Shown: positions 57,169-64,000 of the stretch, piece by piece | How positions within the stretch are numbered: position 1 is the first letter of the stretch | Layout: the number at the start of each line of letters is the position of its first letter | Assembly: GCA_003481005.1 (NCBI GenBank) | Contig: QUKC01000008.1 | Span: 62,001 to 126,000, forward strand | Direction: 5' to 3' | DNA: 64,000 bases | Origin: Firmicutes bacterium TM09-10 | GTDB lineage: Bacteria > Bacillota > Clostridia > Lachnospirales > Lachnospiraceae | The notes under the pieces: generated by a model | Database searches by the model: none | What the model was told of the DNA's origin: nothing | Seen by the model: only the letters and a program-made list of their open reading frames with translations | Made by a program: the position numbers and the translations under genes

Positions 57169-57196
57169 ATCATACTACTTTTGAAACGCTTTTCAA
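57169..57196 (-). promoter_or_regulatory. Promoter of thlA with palindrome over the -35
   Basis: Minus-strand TTGAAA (57191-57196) and TATGAT (57169-57174) with a 16-bp spacer. The 16-bp TTGAAAAGCGTTTCAA (57181-57196) has perfect 6-bp arms and covers the -35. It is near, but not in register with, a CcpA cre site. Confidence 0.65.
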
Positions 57197-57280
57197 GCCC
57201 ACTGCACGCTTTGTTGTGGTCTTTTTTAGGAACAAAAGCGTAAAAGCTTTCACGTCGGAAGGTACTTATCAGGGCATTTT

Positions 57281-58294
57281 TTATCTGGTGCTCAAATGCC
57301 CGATATTTTTGATCAGCACGGAAATCGTCCCGTCGGGATTTGTGATAAATTCTACCTTCTCGGGGTCCTTATATTCTTCCATCGGAATCGTGATTTCGAT
57401 GCCGGTGTCCGTCGTCAGGTGCTGCTTCTGGAACTTTTTGATCGTCGCCTCGCTCTTGGGCCTGACAACTTCTTTTTCCATGTTATATTTTTCCAGCTTT
57501 TCCTCCAGGTCTGCCTGCATCTGCGGACTGTCCTTAAAAACTTTCTCCTTGACCGCTTCGACCTCCAGGCTCCCCTTTTCCTCCAGCTCATCATAGATCG
57601 CCTGCTTGACTTCCATCTTTCGCCGGGTGTCCTCATCTCCATAGTATTTTTTGTTGACCTGTTCCACTGCTTTTGTCACGATATCCAGCTTTGTCTTCTG
57701 AGACATCGGTGCATGACATTCCAGAAACAGTTCGGAAAAGTACAGCTTCTTTTCCCCATTTACTTCGAATTTTTTCTCTGTCAGCAAAATTTCTCCATTC
57801 GACAGATTCACTAAAAATGCCTCAGAAAGCTTCTGTCCGGCAGACGGCAGGATCGCTTTCTGTAAAATGATATCGTTTAAATTTTCTCCGGTTTCGGTAG
57901 CCTTCGTCGCATGGGTATAGGAAGTTTTATAATTTAATTTTAAAAATCCGAAATAATCGACGCCCTCCGCAGAAAAAACGACAACCGCAACGTCCGCCGC
58001 CGGAATATCGATATTCGAATTCATGATCCCATAGAGCTTTTCACACAATGCCCTGCTCGTCTGGACAAAATTTTCGGCGTTACAGTTCTGGATCAGCCCC
58101 ATCACCTCAGATTCGTTAGAAAACTGGCAGACCTTCATATCGTCGCTCTCTGTAAATTTTTCAATATGAGCTTTTAAAAAATCGCACAGATTCGAACCCA
58201 TATCGATCGGACAGTCCGAAAGAACCGGCATTCCAACCACAGAATCCAGGATATGGACAATCCCCATTTTCATAATCATATCGTCTTTTTTCAT
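57281..58294 (-). CDS. YejK/NdpA-like nucleoid-associated protein
   Basis: A 337-residue protein of the NdpA/YejK (PF04245) type, judged from KMGIVHILDSVVGMPVLSD, and long helical stretches in the C-terminal half (KMEVKQAIYDELEEKGSLEVEAV split here). No membrane segment. ATG at 58294 follows GAGGAGAAACTGC; a start at 58348 overlaps a family A repeat and has no site. It may bind the nucleoid, or be related to defence or chromosome organisation; the family's function is poorly known. Confidence 0.75.
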   Translation of the reverse strand: MKKDDMIMKMGIVHILDSVVGMPVLSDCPIDMGSNLCDFLKAHIEKFTESDDMKVCQFSNESEVMGLIQNCNAENFVQTSRALCEKLYGIMNSNIDIPAADVAVVVFSAEGVDYFGFLKLNYKTSYTHATKATETGENLNDIILQKAILPSAGQKLSEAFLVNLSNGEILLTEKKFEVNGEKKLYFSELFLECHAPMSQKTKLDIVTKAVEQVNKKYYGDEDTRRKMEVKQAIYDELEEKGSLEVEAVKEKVFKDSPQMQADLEEKLEKYNMEKEVVRPKSEATIKKFQKQHLTTDTGIEITIPMEEYKDPEKVEFITNPDGTISVLIKNIGHLSTR

Positions 58295-58322
58295 GCAGTT
58301 TCTCCTCAATTTCTTTTCCATA

Positions 58323-58380
58323 CAATAGAATGCACACTCCGCGAACATTCTGCGAGCATTCTATTGTCATGAATGAAATG
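58323..58380. repeat. Family A palindromic repeat, copy 4 (reverse orientation)
   Basis: CAATAGAATGC (58323-58333) and GCATTCTATTG (58356-58366) enclose a longer loop of 22 bp with gcacactccgcgaacattct, and tcatgaat follows, which is the reverse of the usual lead. It lies upstream of the YejK-like gene and downstream of the bioY terminator. Confidence 0.75.
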
Positions 58381-58470
58381 GCACGTGTAAACCGTACCAT
58401 TCCGTTTTTGCTTTTGTATGCGGCAGCTGCGTCATCTATAAACATAGCAGTTCGATGAAAAATATGCAAG

Positions 58471-58502
58471 AAAAAGAGGCGAACGCTTTTGACGTCCGCC
58501 TC
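58471..58502 (-). terminator. bioY terminator
   Basis: GAGGCGGACGTC and CGTTCGCCTC form a stem on the minus strand followed by TTTTTCTTG. It lies 60-90 bp after the bioY stop. Confidence 0.8.
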
Positions 58503-58559
58503 CGGAATTCTCGCTTTTGCGACCTGACGCAGGGAAAAATCTTCCTCTCGGGATTCTTC

Positions 58560-59120
58560 TTATTCCGCCCGTTTTAACGCTTTTACGATCACAGGTCCGA
58601 TCAGCGCTGCTAAAATAATCTTTGCAGTATCACCGGGCAGATAAGGGATAACCCCCACACCAAGACCTCCGATGAAGTCTAAGTTCAGCTGCAGGCAAAG
58701 CCATACGGTACCGAACAGGTAACATACCAGCGTTCCCAGAACCATCGCACCGAACTGTTTCCAGAAGCTTTTGCCGGTCTTCTCAAACAGAATACCGGTC
58801 AGCGGGATCATGAACAGGAAGCCGATCAGATATCCTCCAGTCGGTCCTGCAAGCTTTGCAAAGCCACCGGAAAACCCGGAAAATACCGGAAGTCCCACCA
58901 GACCCAGAAGCAGATAGATCACATAGCTGATGAATGCATTTCTGGTGCCCAGAATGTAAACGGAAAGGTACAAAATAAAGGTTGTCAGGGAAAGCGGAAC
59001 AGGGCTGACCGGGATCGGAATGGAAAACGGAGCCGCTATACAGGTCACCGCTGTCATCACACCGATCATCGCCATCTGTCTGATTCCAAGTACTGTCTCT
59101 TTTTTTGTTGCTGTCTGCAT
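58560..59120 (-). CDS. bioY: Biotin transporter substrate-binding S component
   Basis: A 186-residue membrane protein with six segments and the BioY motif AGPTGGYLIGFL. It forms an ECF transporter with shared EcfA and EcfT parts (not in the window). ATG at 59120 follows GGAGGGG by 8 nt; the longer frame from 59183 starts upstream of the transcription start and is not used. A short hairpin in the leader touches the ribosome binding site. Confidence 0.95.
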   Translation of the reverse strand: MQTATKKETVLGIRQMAMIGVMTAVTCIAAPFSIPIPVSPVPLSLTTFILYLSVYILGTRNAFISYVIYLLLGLVGLPVFSGFSGGFAKLAGPTGGYLIGFLFMIPLTGILFEKTGKSFWKQFGAMVLGTLVCYLFGTVWLCLQLNLDFIGGLGVGVIPYLPGDTAKIILAALIGPVIVKALKRAE

Positions 59121-59134
59121 GATTGTCACCCCTC

Positions 59135-59150
59135 CTGTCCTGTCGGACAG
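59135..59150. promoter_or_regulatory. Hairpin ahead of the bioY ribosome binding site
   Basis: CTGTCC and GGACAG around a 4-base centre (6-bp perfect arms) sit directly before GGAGGGG in the bioY leader. It does not match the usual BirA site. Confidence 0.5.
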
Positions 59151-59167
59151 TTTTTCTTTTTTCTTAA

Positions 59168-59196
59168 AAGATACCCCTTTCATCTGAAAATGTCAA
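59168..59196 (-). promoter_or_regulatory. Promoter of bioY
   Basis: Minus-strand TTGACA (59191-59196) and TATCTT (59168-59173) with a 17-bp spacer. No separate terminator was recognised in the short gap between araC and this promoter. Confidence 0.7.
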
Positions 59197-59248
59197 CAAA
59201 ATCCTTGACTTTTTTGTTTCTTCTTTTGTTATATTATACAATGTCGTC

Positions 59249-60112
59249 CTATTTGTAAGTTTTTTGTATCGGATTTTGACAGCTGCGTGCCAAGGCGCCC
59301 GGTGACATATCATATTTTTGACGAAATGCCGTCAGAAAATAAGAATAGGAAAAGAATCCGCACGCCGCACATACTTCCTTAGAGGATATGTTTCCCTCCT
59401 CCAGCATCCGTTTTGCCAGAGACAGGCGGTAATTGAGCATATATTCGGAAAAGGTTACGCCCATACAGGCATGGAATACGGAAGAAAAATACGATTCCGA
59501 CAATCCTGCCTTCTGCGCCGCATCCGACAGCCTGATTTTTTCCCGGTAATGCTGCCGTACAAAAACCAGCGACCTGCGCACCGCCTCAGGGATTTCTTCC
59601 TCCTTTGCCTGCCGTTTCTTCGGGCTTTTTCGCAGAATCAAAATACAGATTTTTTCGATCAGATCCGCAGACATTTTTTCCCAGAACGCTTCTTTTTCTT
59701 CCTGCTCTCTTTTTAATTCCAGCAAAAGCTGTGTCATCTTCTGCATTTCCTTTTCCTGCATCTGAAAGCAAAACGGTTCTACCGCTTCTTCCAGCGCATC
59801 CAACAATACGTTCGATAACACCTCCTGCCGAAAAATCAGGTTATAGTAGCGGATATATTCCCCTGTATCCGTCATCTGTCTGTGATAATCCGATGGTCGA
59901 ATCAGCTGCAGGCTGCCTGCCGCCGCAACGAAGCTGCTTCCGTTGATCAGGAACCGGCTGCTTCCTTCATAGATCAGCGACAGCTCGTAAAAATCATGAA
60001 AATGAAGCTGCCGATTGAAGCTGCTCTCCGCTTCCGAATAGCAATTCTGTATGCTGAAAAGCCCGTTCGATAAATATTCCTTTGCCGGAAGAATTCCCTT
60101 TCCAAACTGCAT
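59249..60112 (-). CDS. AraC-family transcriptional regulator
   Basis: A 287-residue regulator with an N-terminal cupin-like sugar-binding domain (HDFYELSLIYEGSSRFL) and a C-terminal two-helix-turn-helix AraC domain (SDAAQKAGLSESYFSSVFHACMG split here; ACGFFSYSYFLTAFRQKY). It is transcribed away from the fucosidase gene, with direct repeats in the shared region, so it probably senses a fucose-containing or related sugar and activates the fucosidase. Start ATG behind GGAG 11 nt upstream. Confidence 0.9.
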   Translation of the reverse strand: MQFGKGILPAKEYLSNGLFSIQNCYSEAESSFNRQLHFHDFYELSLIYEGSSRFLINGSSFVAAAGSLQLIRPSDYHRQMTDTGEYIRYYNLIFRQEVLSNVLLDALEEAVEPFCFQMQEKEMQKMTQLLLELKREQEEKEAFWEKMSADLIEKICILILRKSPKKRQAKEEEIPEAVRRSLVFVRQHYREKIRLSDAAQKAGLSESYFSSVFHACMGVTFSEYMLNYRLSLAKRMLEEGNISSKEVCAACGFFSYSYFLTAFRQKYDMSPGALARSCQNPIQKTYK

Positions 60113-60147
60113 CCCTATATTTTCTCCATTTCTTTTTGCTTCAAAAA

Positions 60148-60190
60148 TTTTGTTATTTTATGATTATATCATATATATTTTGTTATTTTA
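60148..60190. promoter_or_regulatory. Direct repeats between the AraC gene and the fucosidase gene
   Basis: TTTTGTTATTTTA occurs twice (60148-60160 and 60178-60190), exactly 30 bp apart start to start, near three helical turns. A short palindrome-like tgattatatca lies between. AraC-type proteins bind direct repeats. The second copy ends about 10 bp before the fucosidase -35. Confidence 0.65.
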
Positions 60191-60199
60191 AGTTTTCTA

Positions 60200-60228
60200 T
60201 TGTCTTTTTTACCAATTCATCCTACGAT
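60200..60228 (+). promoter_or_regulatory. Promoter of the fucosidase gene
   Basis: TTGTCT (60200-60205) and TACGAT (60223-60228) with a 17-bp spacer, about 80 bp before the ATG. The weak boxes fit a promoter that needs an activator. Confidence 0.55.
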
Positions 60229-60308
60229 AAGTTCAGACAGCGGCAATACAATTTCGCCCGGGAAAAACAAATCCATTTATTTCAAGACACCAGAAAGGAG
60301 TTTATCCA

Positions 60309-61277
60309 ATGACACATTTAGAAGATCTGCAGAAAAAATTTATCAACATGCGCTTCGGCACATTTATTCACTTCAACAGCGCAACCTTCCAGTTCCACAA
60401 CAACCCCGACATCATCGACTGGGAATACGACCATGAAAACGGCGATCTGCCCAGGCAGTTCCCGTTTGATGAAAAAGACTTTAACCCGACCGCTCCAGAA
60501 TACTGCAAGCAATGGGCAAAAATCGCTAAAAGCGCCGGCTGCCAGTTCGCTGCCCTGACAAGCAAGCACCACGAGGGCTTCGATCTCTGGCCCTCCGACT
60601 ATACCGATCACTGTGTGAGAAATGCGACAAACAAAACCGATGTCGTTGCCGCTTATCTGGACGCGTTCCGCAGCGAGGGAATTGTTGCCGGTCTGTATTT
60701 TTCCGTGCTCGACCTGACTGCTCAAACCGGTCACAGATCCTGCACAACAGCGCAGAAAGAAAAAATCTTCGGTCAGGTGACCGAGCTTCTTACAAACTAT
60801 GGAGAAATCCCATTCCTGATCGTAGACGGTTGGAATGCTCCCTGGGGTGGTCCCTCCTATGAGATGCTTCCCTTCGAGGAGCTCGACCGCCTTGTGAAAT
60901 CTCTGCAGCCCGATTGTATGCTGATGAACATCGGCTGTCAGGAAGGATTATCCGGTACTGACGTTGTATTTTATGAAAACGCCGCCGGTCAGGAAGTCGA
61001 CCATAGCTTCAACGGTCCCGGCATCAGCTGCAACAAACTGACAAAGACATGGTTCTGGAGAGACGAAGACCCGACAATGCCCGTTACAAACGCAGAATGG
61101 GCACTTTCCAAAATGAAGGATTATTTCCCCCAGAATGTCAACTTCATGTTAAATCTCTCCCCTTCCACAACCGGTCTGGTGGACGAAAATCTTGCGCAAG
61201 AATTTGCCAGGATCGGTAAGACCTTCCAGATGCCCGCACCCCTGGATGCGCTTCCGGAGGGCTGGCTGAAGCGTTGA
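60309..61277 (+). CDS. GH29-family alpha-L-fucosidase
   Basis: A 322-residue protein with a TIM-barrel catalytic domain only, no carbohydrate module. It starts without a signal peptide, so it is probably cytoplasmic. MRFGTFIHFNSATF and ALTSKHHEGFDLWPS are typical GH29 motifs, and the nucleophile is probably the aspartate of FLIVDGWNAPW. It is shorter than most GH29 enzymes (about 450-500). AGAAAGGAG precedes the ATG. It is divergent from an AraC regulator, suggesting induction by a fucosylated glycan, and is followed by a terminator. Confidence 0.9.
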   Translation: MTHLEDLQKKFINMRFGTFIHFNSATFQFHNNPDIIDWEYDHENGDLPRQFPFDEKDFNPTAPEYCKQWAKIAKSAGCQFAALTSKHHEGFDLWPSDYTDHCVRNATNKTDVVAAYLDAFRSEGIVAGLYFSVLDLTAQTGHRSCTTAQKEKIFGQVTELLTNYGEIPFLIVDGWNAPWGGPSYEMLPFEELDRLVKSLQPDCMLMNIGCQEGLSGTDVVFYENAAGQEVDHSFNGPGISCNKLTKTWFWRDEDPTMPVTNAEWALSKMKDYFPQNVNFMLNLSPSTTGLVDENLAQEFARIGKTFQMPAPLDALPEGWLKR

Positions 61278-61288
61278 TCTCTATTGAT

Positions 61289-61325
61289 GCAAAAGAACAG
61301 GGCATTCCCGCCTTGTTCTTTTGCT
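61289..61325 (+). terminator. Terminator of the fucosidase gene
   Basis: GCAAAAGAACA pairs with TGTTCTTTTGC with GGC/GCC inside the loop side; it lies 12 bp after the stop. Confidence 0.8.
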
Positions 61326-61402
61326 ATTCTCGGGGTATACTTGAAAAAGAAGTGGTCGGCACTTCCTGTCCGACCCAAAAAGTATCCTGTAAGGAGGACA
61401 TT

Positions 61403-62902
61403 ATGTCACAGACACTCGAACAATTTCAGGCCTATCAGACCAGACTCGAACAATACGATCAGGCGATCGCCCTGCTCTACTGGGACCTGCAGACCGCAGC
61501 TCCAAAAGACAGCATCGAAGCAAAGCTGTCTGCGGTAGGCTATTTTTCCACGGAATCCTTCCGCCTTTCGACGGCGGACGAATACGGCAACCTGTTAAAA
61601 AAACTCTCTGCTCCCGAAGAATATGATCAGCTGTCTCCCGCCATGCAGCTTACGATCCGGCGAAACCTGAGAGATTTCGAACGCTTCAAGCGCATTCCGG
61701 AAGCCTTCTACACAGAATATGTCACAGAAAAGGCACGTTCCGAAAAAGCCTGGGAGGCGGCCAAGGAGGCTTCTGATTTCTCTATATTTGCGCCCCATCT
61801 GGACAAGGTCATCTCCATGACAAAAGAATATGTCCACTACATGGAGCCGGATCAGGATGTGTATGAATTTTTGGTCGGTCTTTTTGAGGACGGTATGGAT
61901 ACGGAAACGATCGACCGCATTTTTGCAGAACTAAAAGAAGGACTTCTTCCGCTGCTTGCCAAAATCGAGGCAGCTCCCAAGCCGGATCTCTCTGCCCTGC
62001 AGCAGACCTTTGACCCGGATGCTCAGAAAAAGGTACAGGAGCTGCTGCTTTCTTATATCGGCTTTTCCTTTGACTGCGGCGCGGTTGCCGAGAGTATGCA
62101 TCCCTTTACGACTACGCTTTGCCCCGGCGATGTCCGCGTAACAAACCACTATTATGCCGACAATCCGATTTCTTCGATGTTCTCCGCCATTCACGAGGGC
62201 GGTCATGCAATCTTTGAGCAAAATGTCGATAAGGATTTCTGGCATACTGCCGCAGCCCAGATCAATATGATGGGACTTCACGAAAGCCAGTCCCGCTTTT
62301 ACGAAAATATCCTCGGCAGAAACCCACACTTTTGGACACCAATTTACGAAAAAATGTCCGCGCTGCTTCCAGAATTTAAAACCGTCCCATTTGATACGTT
62401 TATAAAAGCGATCAACGACGTACACCCCAGCATGATCCGTACGGAAGCAGATGAAGTGACCTACGGTCTGCATATCATCCTGCGTTACGAAATAGAAAAA
62501 GCAATTTTTAGAGATAATGTAAAGACCGATGACCTGCCGGCTCTCTGGAATCAGAAAATGCAGGAGCTGCTGGGCATTACTCCTGCAAACGATGCAGAAG
62601 GCATCCTGCAGGATATGCACTGGTCCGACGGCTCCTTTGGATATTTCCCCTCCTACCTGCTGGGCTCCATTTATGACGGCATGTACCTTGAAGCAATCCA
62701 AAAGGATCTCGGAGATCTGGATACGGTTCTGGAAAACGGAAGGATCCTCGACATCACCCACTGGCTGAAGGAAAAGATCCATCGTTTTGGCAGCATGTAT
62801 AACTCCAAAGAGGTTATCGAACGGGTCTGCGGCAAGGAAATCAGCGCACAGCCACTGCTTCGCTATTTTGAAGAAAAATACAGTAAAGTATACGAATTCT
62901 GA
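61403..62902 (+). CDS. M32-family carboxypeptidase
   Basis: A zinc metallocarboxypeptidase of the Taq carboxypeptidase type, 499 residues, cytosolic. The zinc motif is AIHEGGHAIFEQN with H264 as the first ligand; the third ligand and the family sequence MMGLHESQSRFYEN follow. The ATG at 61403 follows AAGGAGG; a longer frame to 61274 runs across the fucosidase terminator and is rejected. It probably trims peptides during nutrition. Confidence 0.95.
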   Translation: MSQTLEQFQAYQTRLEQYDQAIALLYWDLQTAAPKDSIEAKLSAVGYFSTESFRLSTADEYGNLLKKLSAPEEYDQLSPAMQLTIRRNLRDFERFKRIPEAFYTEYVTEKARSEKAWEAAKEASDFSIFAPHLDKVISMTKEYVHYMEPDQDVYEFLVGLFEDGMDTETIDRIFAELKEGLLPLLAKIEAAPKPDLSALQQTFDPDAQKKVQELLLSYIGFSFDCGAVAESMHPFTTTLCPGDVRVTNHYYADNPISSMFSAIHEGGHAIFEQNVDKDFWHTAAAQINMMGLHESQSRFYENILGRNPHFWTPIYEKMSALLPEFKTVPFDTFIKAINDVHPSMIRTEADEVTYGLHIILRYEIEKAIFRDNVKTDDLPALWNQKMQELLGITPANDAEGILQDMHWSDGSFGYFPSYLLGSIYDGMYLEAIQKDLGDLDTVLENGRILDITHWLKEKIHRFGSMYNSKEVIERVCGKEISAQPLLRYFEEKYSKVYEF

Positions 62903-62982
62903 CCAGTGCTTGGAAGTCGGACTGCTTTCTCTGTAAAATAGAACGTATATCCCATCAAACAGCAACCTTCTATTATTGACGC

Positions 62983-63056
62983 AAAAACCGGAAAATCTTT
63001 CCAGATGCCTTACGACAATCCATGTGCGTGGCATCGGAACAGATTTTCCGGTTTTT
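62983..63056. terminator. Bidirectional terminator with a long inner stem between the M32 and aldolase genes
   Basis: AAAAACCGGAAAATCT pairs with AGATTTTCCGGTTTTT, and a second stem GATGCC/GGCATC lies inside. It serves the two converging genes. Confidence 0.88.
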
Positions 63057-63089
63057 CTAATCAGGCGATTCCATTTTTATACATTCGAT

Positions 63090-64000
63090 TCACGGCAGCG
63101 TTTTTAAAATCCGTCCCAGCTCTTCTACATCTTCCGGTTTTGTTGCCCAGCTGGACGCAAACCGCACTGCAGCTGCTCCATTTTCCAGCTCTTCCCAGGT
63201 TTCACAGCTGACACGATCCTTCAGTGCTTCCCGCTGTGCTGCATTTAATACGACAAACTGCTGATTCGTCGGAGAATTGATATAAAGCGGACACCCATGC
63301 TCCGTCAGAAGCTCCTTGATCCTCATGGCCATCTCGATCGCATGGGCAGAAATTTTCAAATACAGATTTTCTGTAAAAAGCGTATCGAATTGAATCCCCA
63401 GCAGACGCCCCTTCGCAAGCACCGCCCCCTGCTGCTTCATCAGGGTAAAAAATCCCGGAACAGTGTTCTTTTTAGGGAAAACAACTGCTTCTCCAAACAG
63501 TGCGCCCACCTTTGTACCTCCAATATAGAACACATCGCACAGCTCTGCCAGATCTGCAAGTGTCACGTCTGTTCCGGGTGCACAAAGTCCATAGCCCAGA
63601 CGCGCACCGTCCAAAAACAGAGGCAGCTGATATTCCTCACAGACCTTTCGAAGCGCCTTTAACTCTTCTTTTGTATAGAGTGTTCCATATTCGGTCGGAT
63701 GGGAAATATAAATCATGCCGGGCTGCACCATATGGGTACAGCTGCCGTCCTGATAAAAGCGTTCCAGATAGTGCTTTACCGCCGCAGCCTCAAGCTTCCC
63801 GTTTTTGTGGGGAATCGTCAGCACCTTATGACCGCCGCTTTCAATTGCACCTGCCTCGTGGACACCGATATGTCCGGTATCCGCTGCAATAACCCCCTCG
63901 AAGGGCTTTAAAAATCCCCGGATCACTGTCGCATTTGTCTGGGTCCCGCCCACCAGAAAATAAATTTCCGCCTCCGGGCACTGGCATGCTGTCCGAATCT
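63090..64000 (-). CDS. Low-specificity L-threonine aldolase (5' end beyond window)
   Basis: A PLP-dependent beta-eliminating lyase that cleaves threonine to glycine and acetaldehyde. The frame is open to the window edge (IRTACQCPEAEIYFLVGG). The PLP lysine is in FYIGGTKVGALFGEAVV, and the ISHPTEYGTLY and LFLDGARLGYG segments are typical of the family. It converges on the M32 gene and shares its terminator. Missing at least the first N-terminal residues. Confidence 0.93.
   Translation of the reverse strand, partial: IRTACQCPEAEIYFLVGGTQTNATVIRGFLKPFEGVIAADTGHIGVHEAGAIESGGHKVLTIPHKNGKLEAAAVKHYLERFYQDGSCTHMVQPGMIYISHPTEYGTLYTKEELKALRKVCEEYQLPLFLDGARLGYGLCAPGTDVTLADLAELCDVFYIGGTKVGALFGEAVVFPKKNTVPGFFTLMKQQGAVLAKGRLLGIQFDTLFTENLYLKISAHAIEMAMRIKELLTEHGCPLYINSPTNQQFVVLNAAQREALKDRVSCETWEELENGAAAVRFASSWATKPEDVEELGRILKTLP

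Noticed and set aside
57181..57196. A CcpA cre site at thlA
   Set aside because: The central CG is out of register with the consensus; kept only as a palindrome of unknown function.
59121..59183. Longer N-terminus of BioY from 59183
   Set aside because: It begins upstream of the predicted transcription start, and the start at 59120 has a strong site.
1..64000. tRNA, rRNA, phage, integrase or defence-system genes
   Set aside because: None was recognised on either strand; the Fic and MazF genes alone do not make a defence island.

Overview
The window is a low-to-mid GC Clostridia chromosome segment, most like a gut Lachnospiraceae member. The grounds are inferential. There is an Re-type citrate synthase beside isocitrate dehydrogenase, a PPi-dependent phosphofructokinase, ATP-type PEP carboxykinase, formate-THF ligase, an EF-G paralogue, a DUF2325 protein, a GldG-type ABC transporter, a leuS T-box and a tandem glycine riboswitch. 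Almost all of it is ordinary housekeeping and metabolic sequence. No transposase, integrase, phage gene, CRISPR array, tRNA or rRNA was recognised.

Layout. Positions 1-14.5 kb are all on the minus strand: rex-nnr-alr-mazF (genes overlapping or tightly spaced), yebC, metY, a small unknown gene, a ClpP-fold protease, ftsK/spoIIIE, fhs, folD and a truncated zinc-ribbon/TPR protein. At 14.6-16.6 kb lies a divergent ABC-F gene. At 16.7-20.6 kb are gtrA and the tightly coupled citrate synthase-gntR-icd operon, with a perfect palindrome on its -10 box. At 20.6-23.2 kb are an intracellular subtilisin and, divergently, a three-gene cassette that starts with an 18-cysteine tandem-repeat protein. At 23.3-32.7 kb are a DUF4340/GldG/ABC transporter, leuS with its T-box, and an EF-G-like gene. 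At 33-36.4 kb is aroF-tyrA-aroA. At 36.6-43 kb are a YbhN-type membrane protein, a cobalamin adenosyltransferase, two small conserved proteins and a CydDC-like ABC exporter whose first subunit is broken. At 43-49 kb are pckA, a SulP transporter and a glycine-riboswitch-controlled AGCS symporter. At 49-59 kb are pfp, fic, metA, ligA, an RluF-like gene, thlA, a YejK-like gene and bioY. At 59-64 kb are an AraC regulator divergent from a GH29 fucosidase, an M32 carboxypeptidase and a partial threonine aldolase.

How the genes fit together: folD and fhs give one-carbon folate metabolism. metA (acetyl-type, Glu111) and metY give O-acetylhomoserine-based methionine synthesis. Citrate synthase plus icd feed 2-oxoglutarate and glutamate, although no aconitase is present. 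aroF, tyrA and aroA belong to aromatic amino acid synthesis.

The least ordinary material is non-coding. Family B is a roughly 130-bp composite three-hairpin repeat with four copies, two of which flank leuS as inverted repeats. Family A is a short palindrome with at least six copies, most of them directly after an intrinsic terminator. The gene starts given here were chosen from ribosome binding sites and promoters, and several are downstream of the longest possible start. Nothing in the window can be called a new defence or mobile system with confidence. The best leads are the two repeat families and the cysteine-rich cassette.
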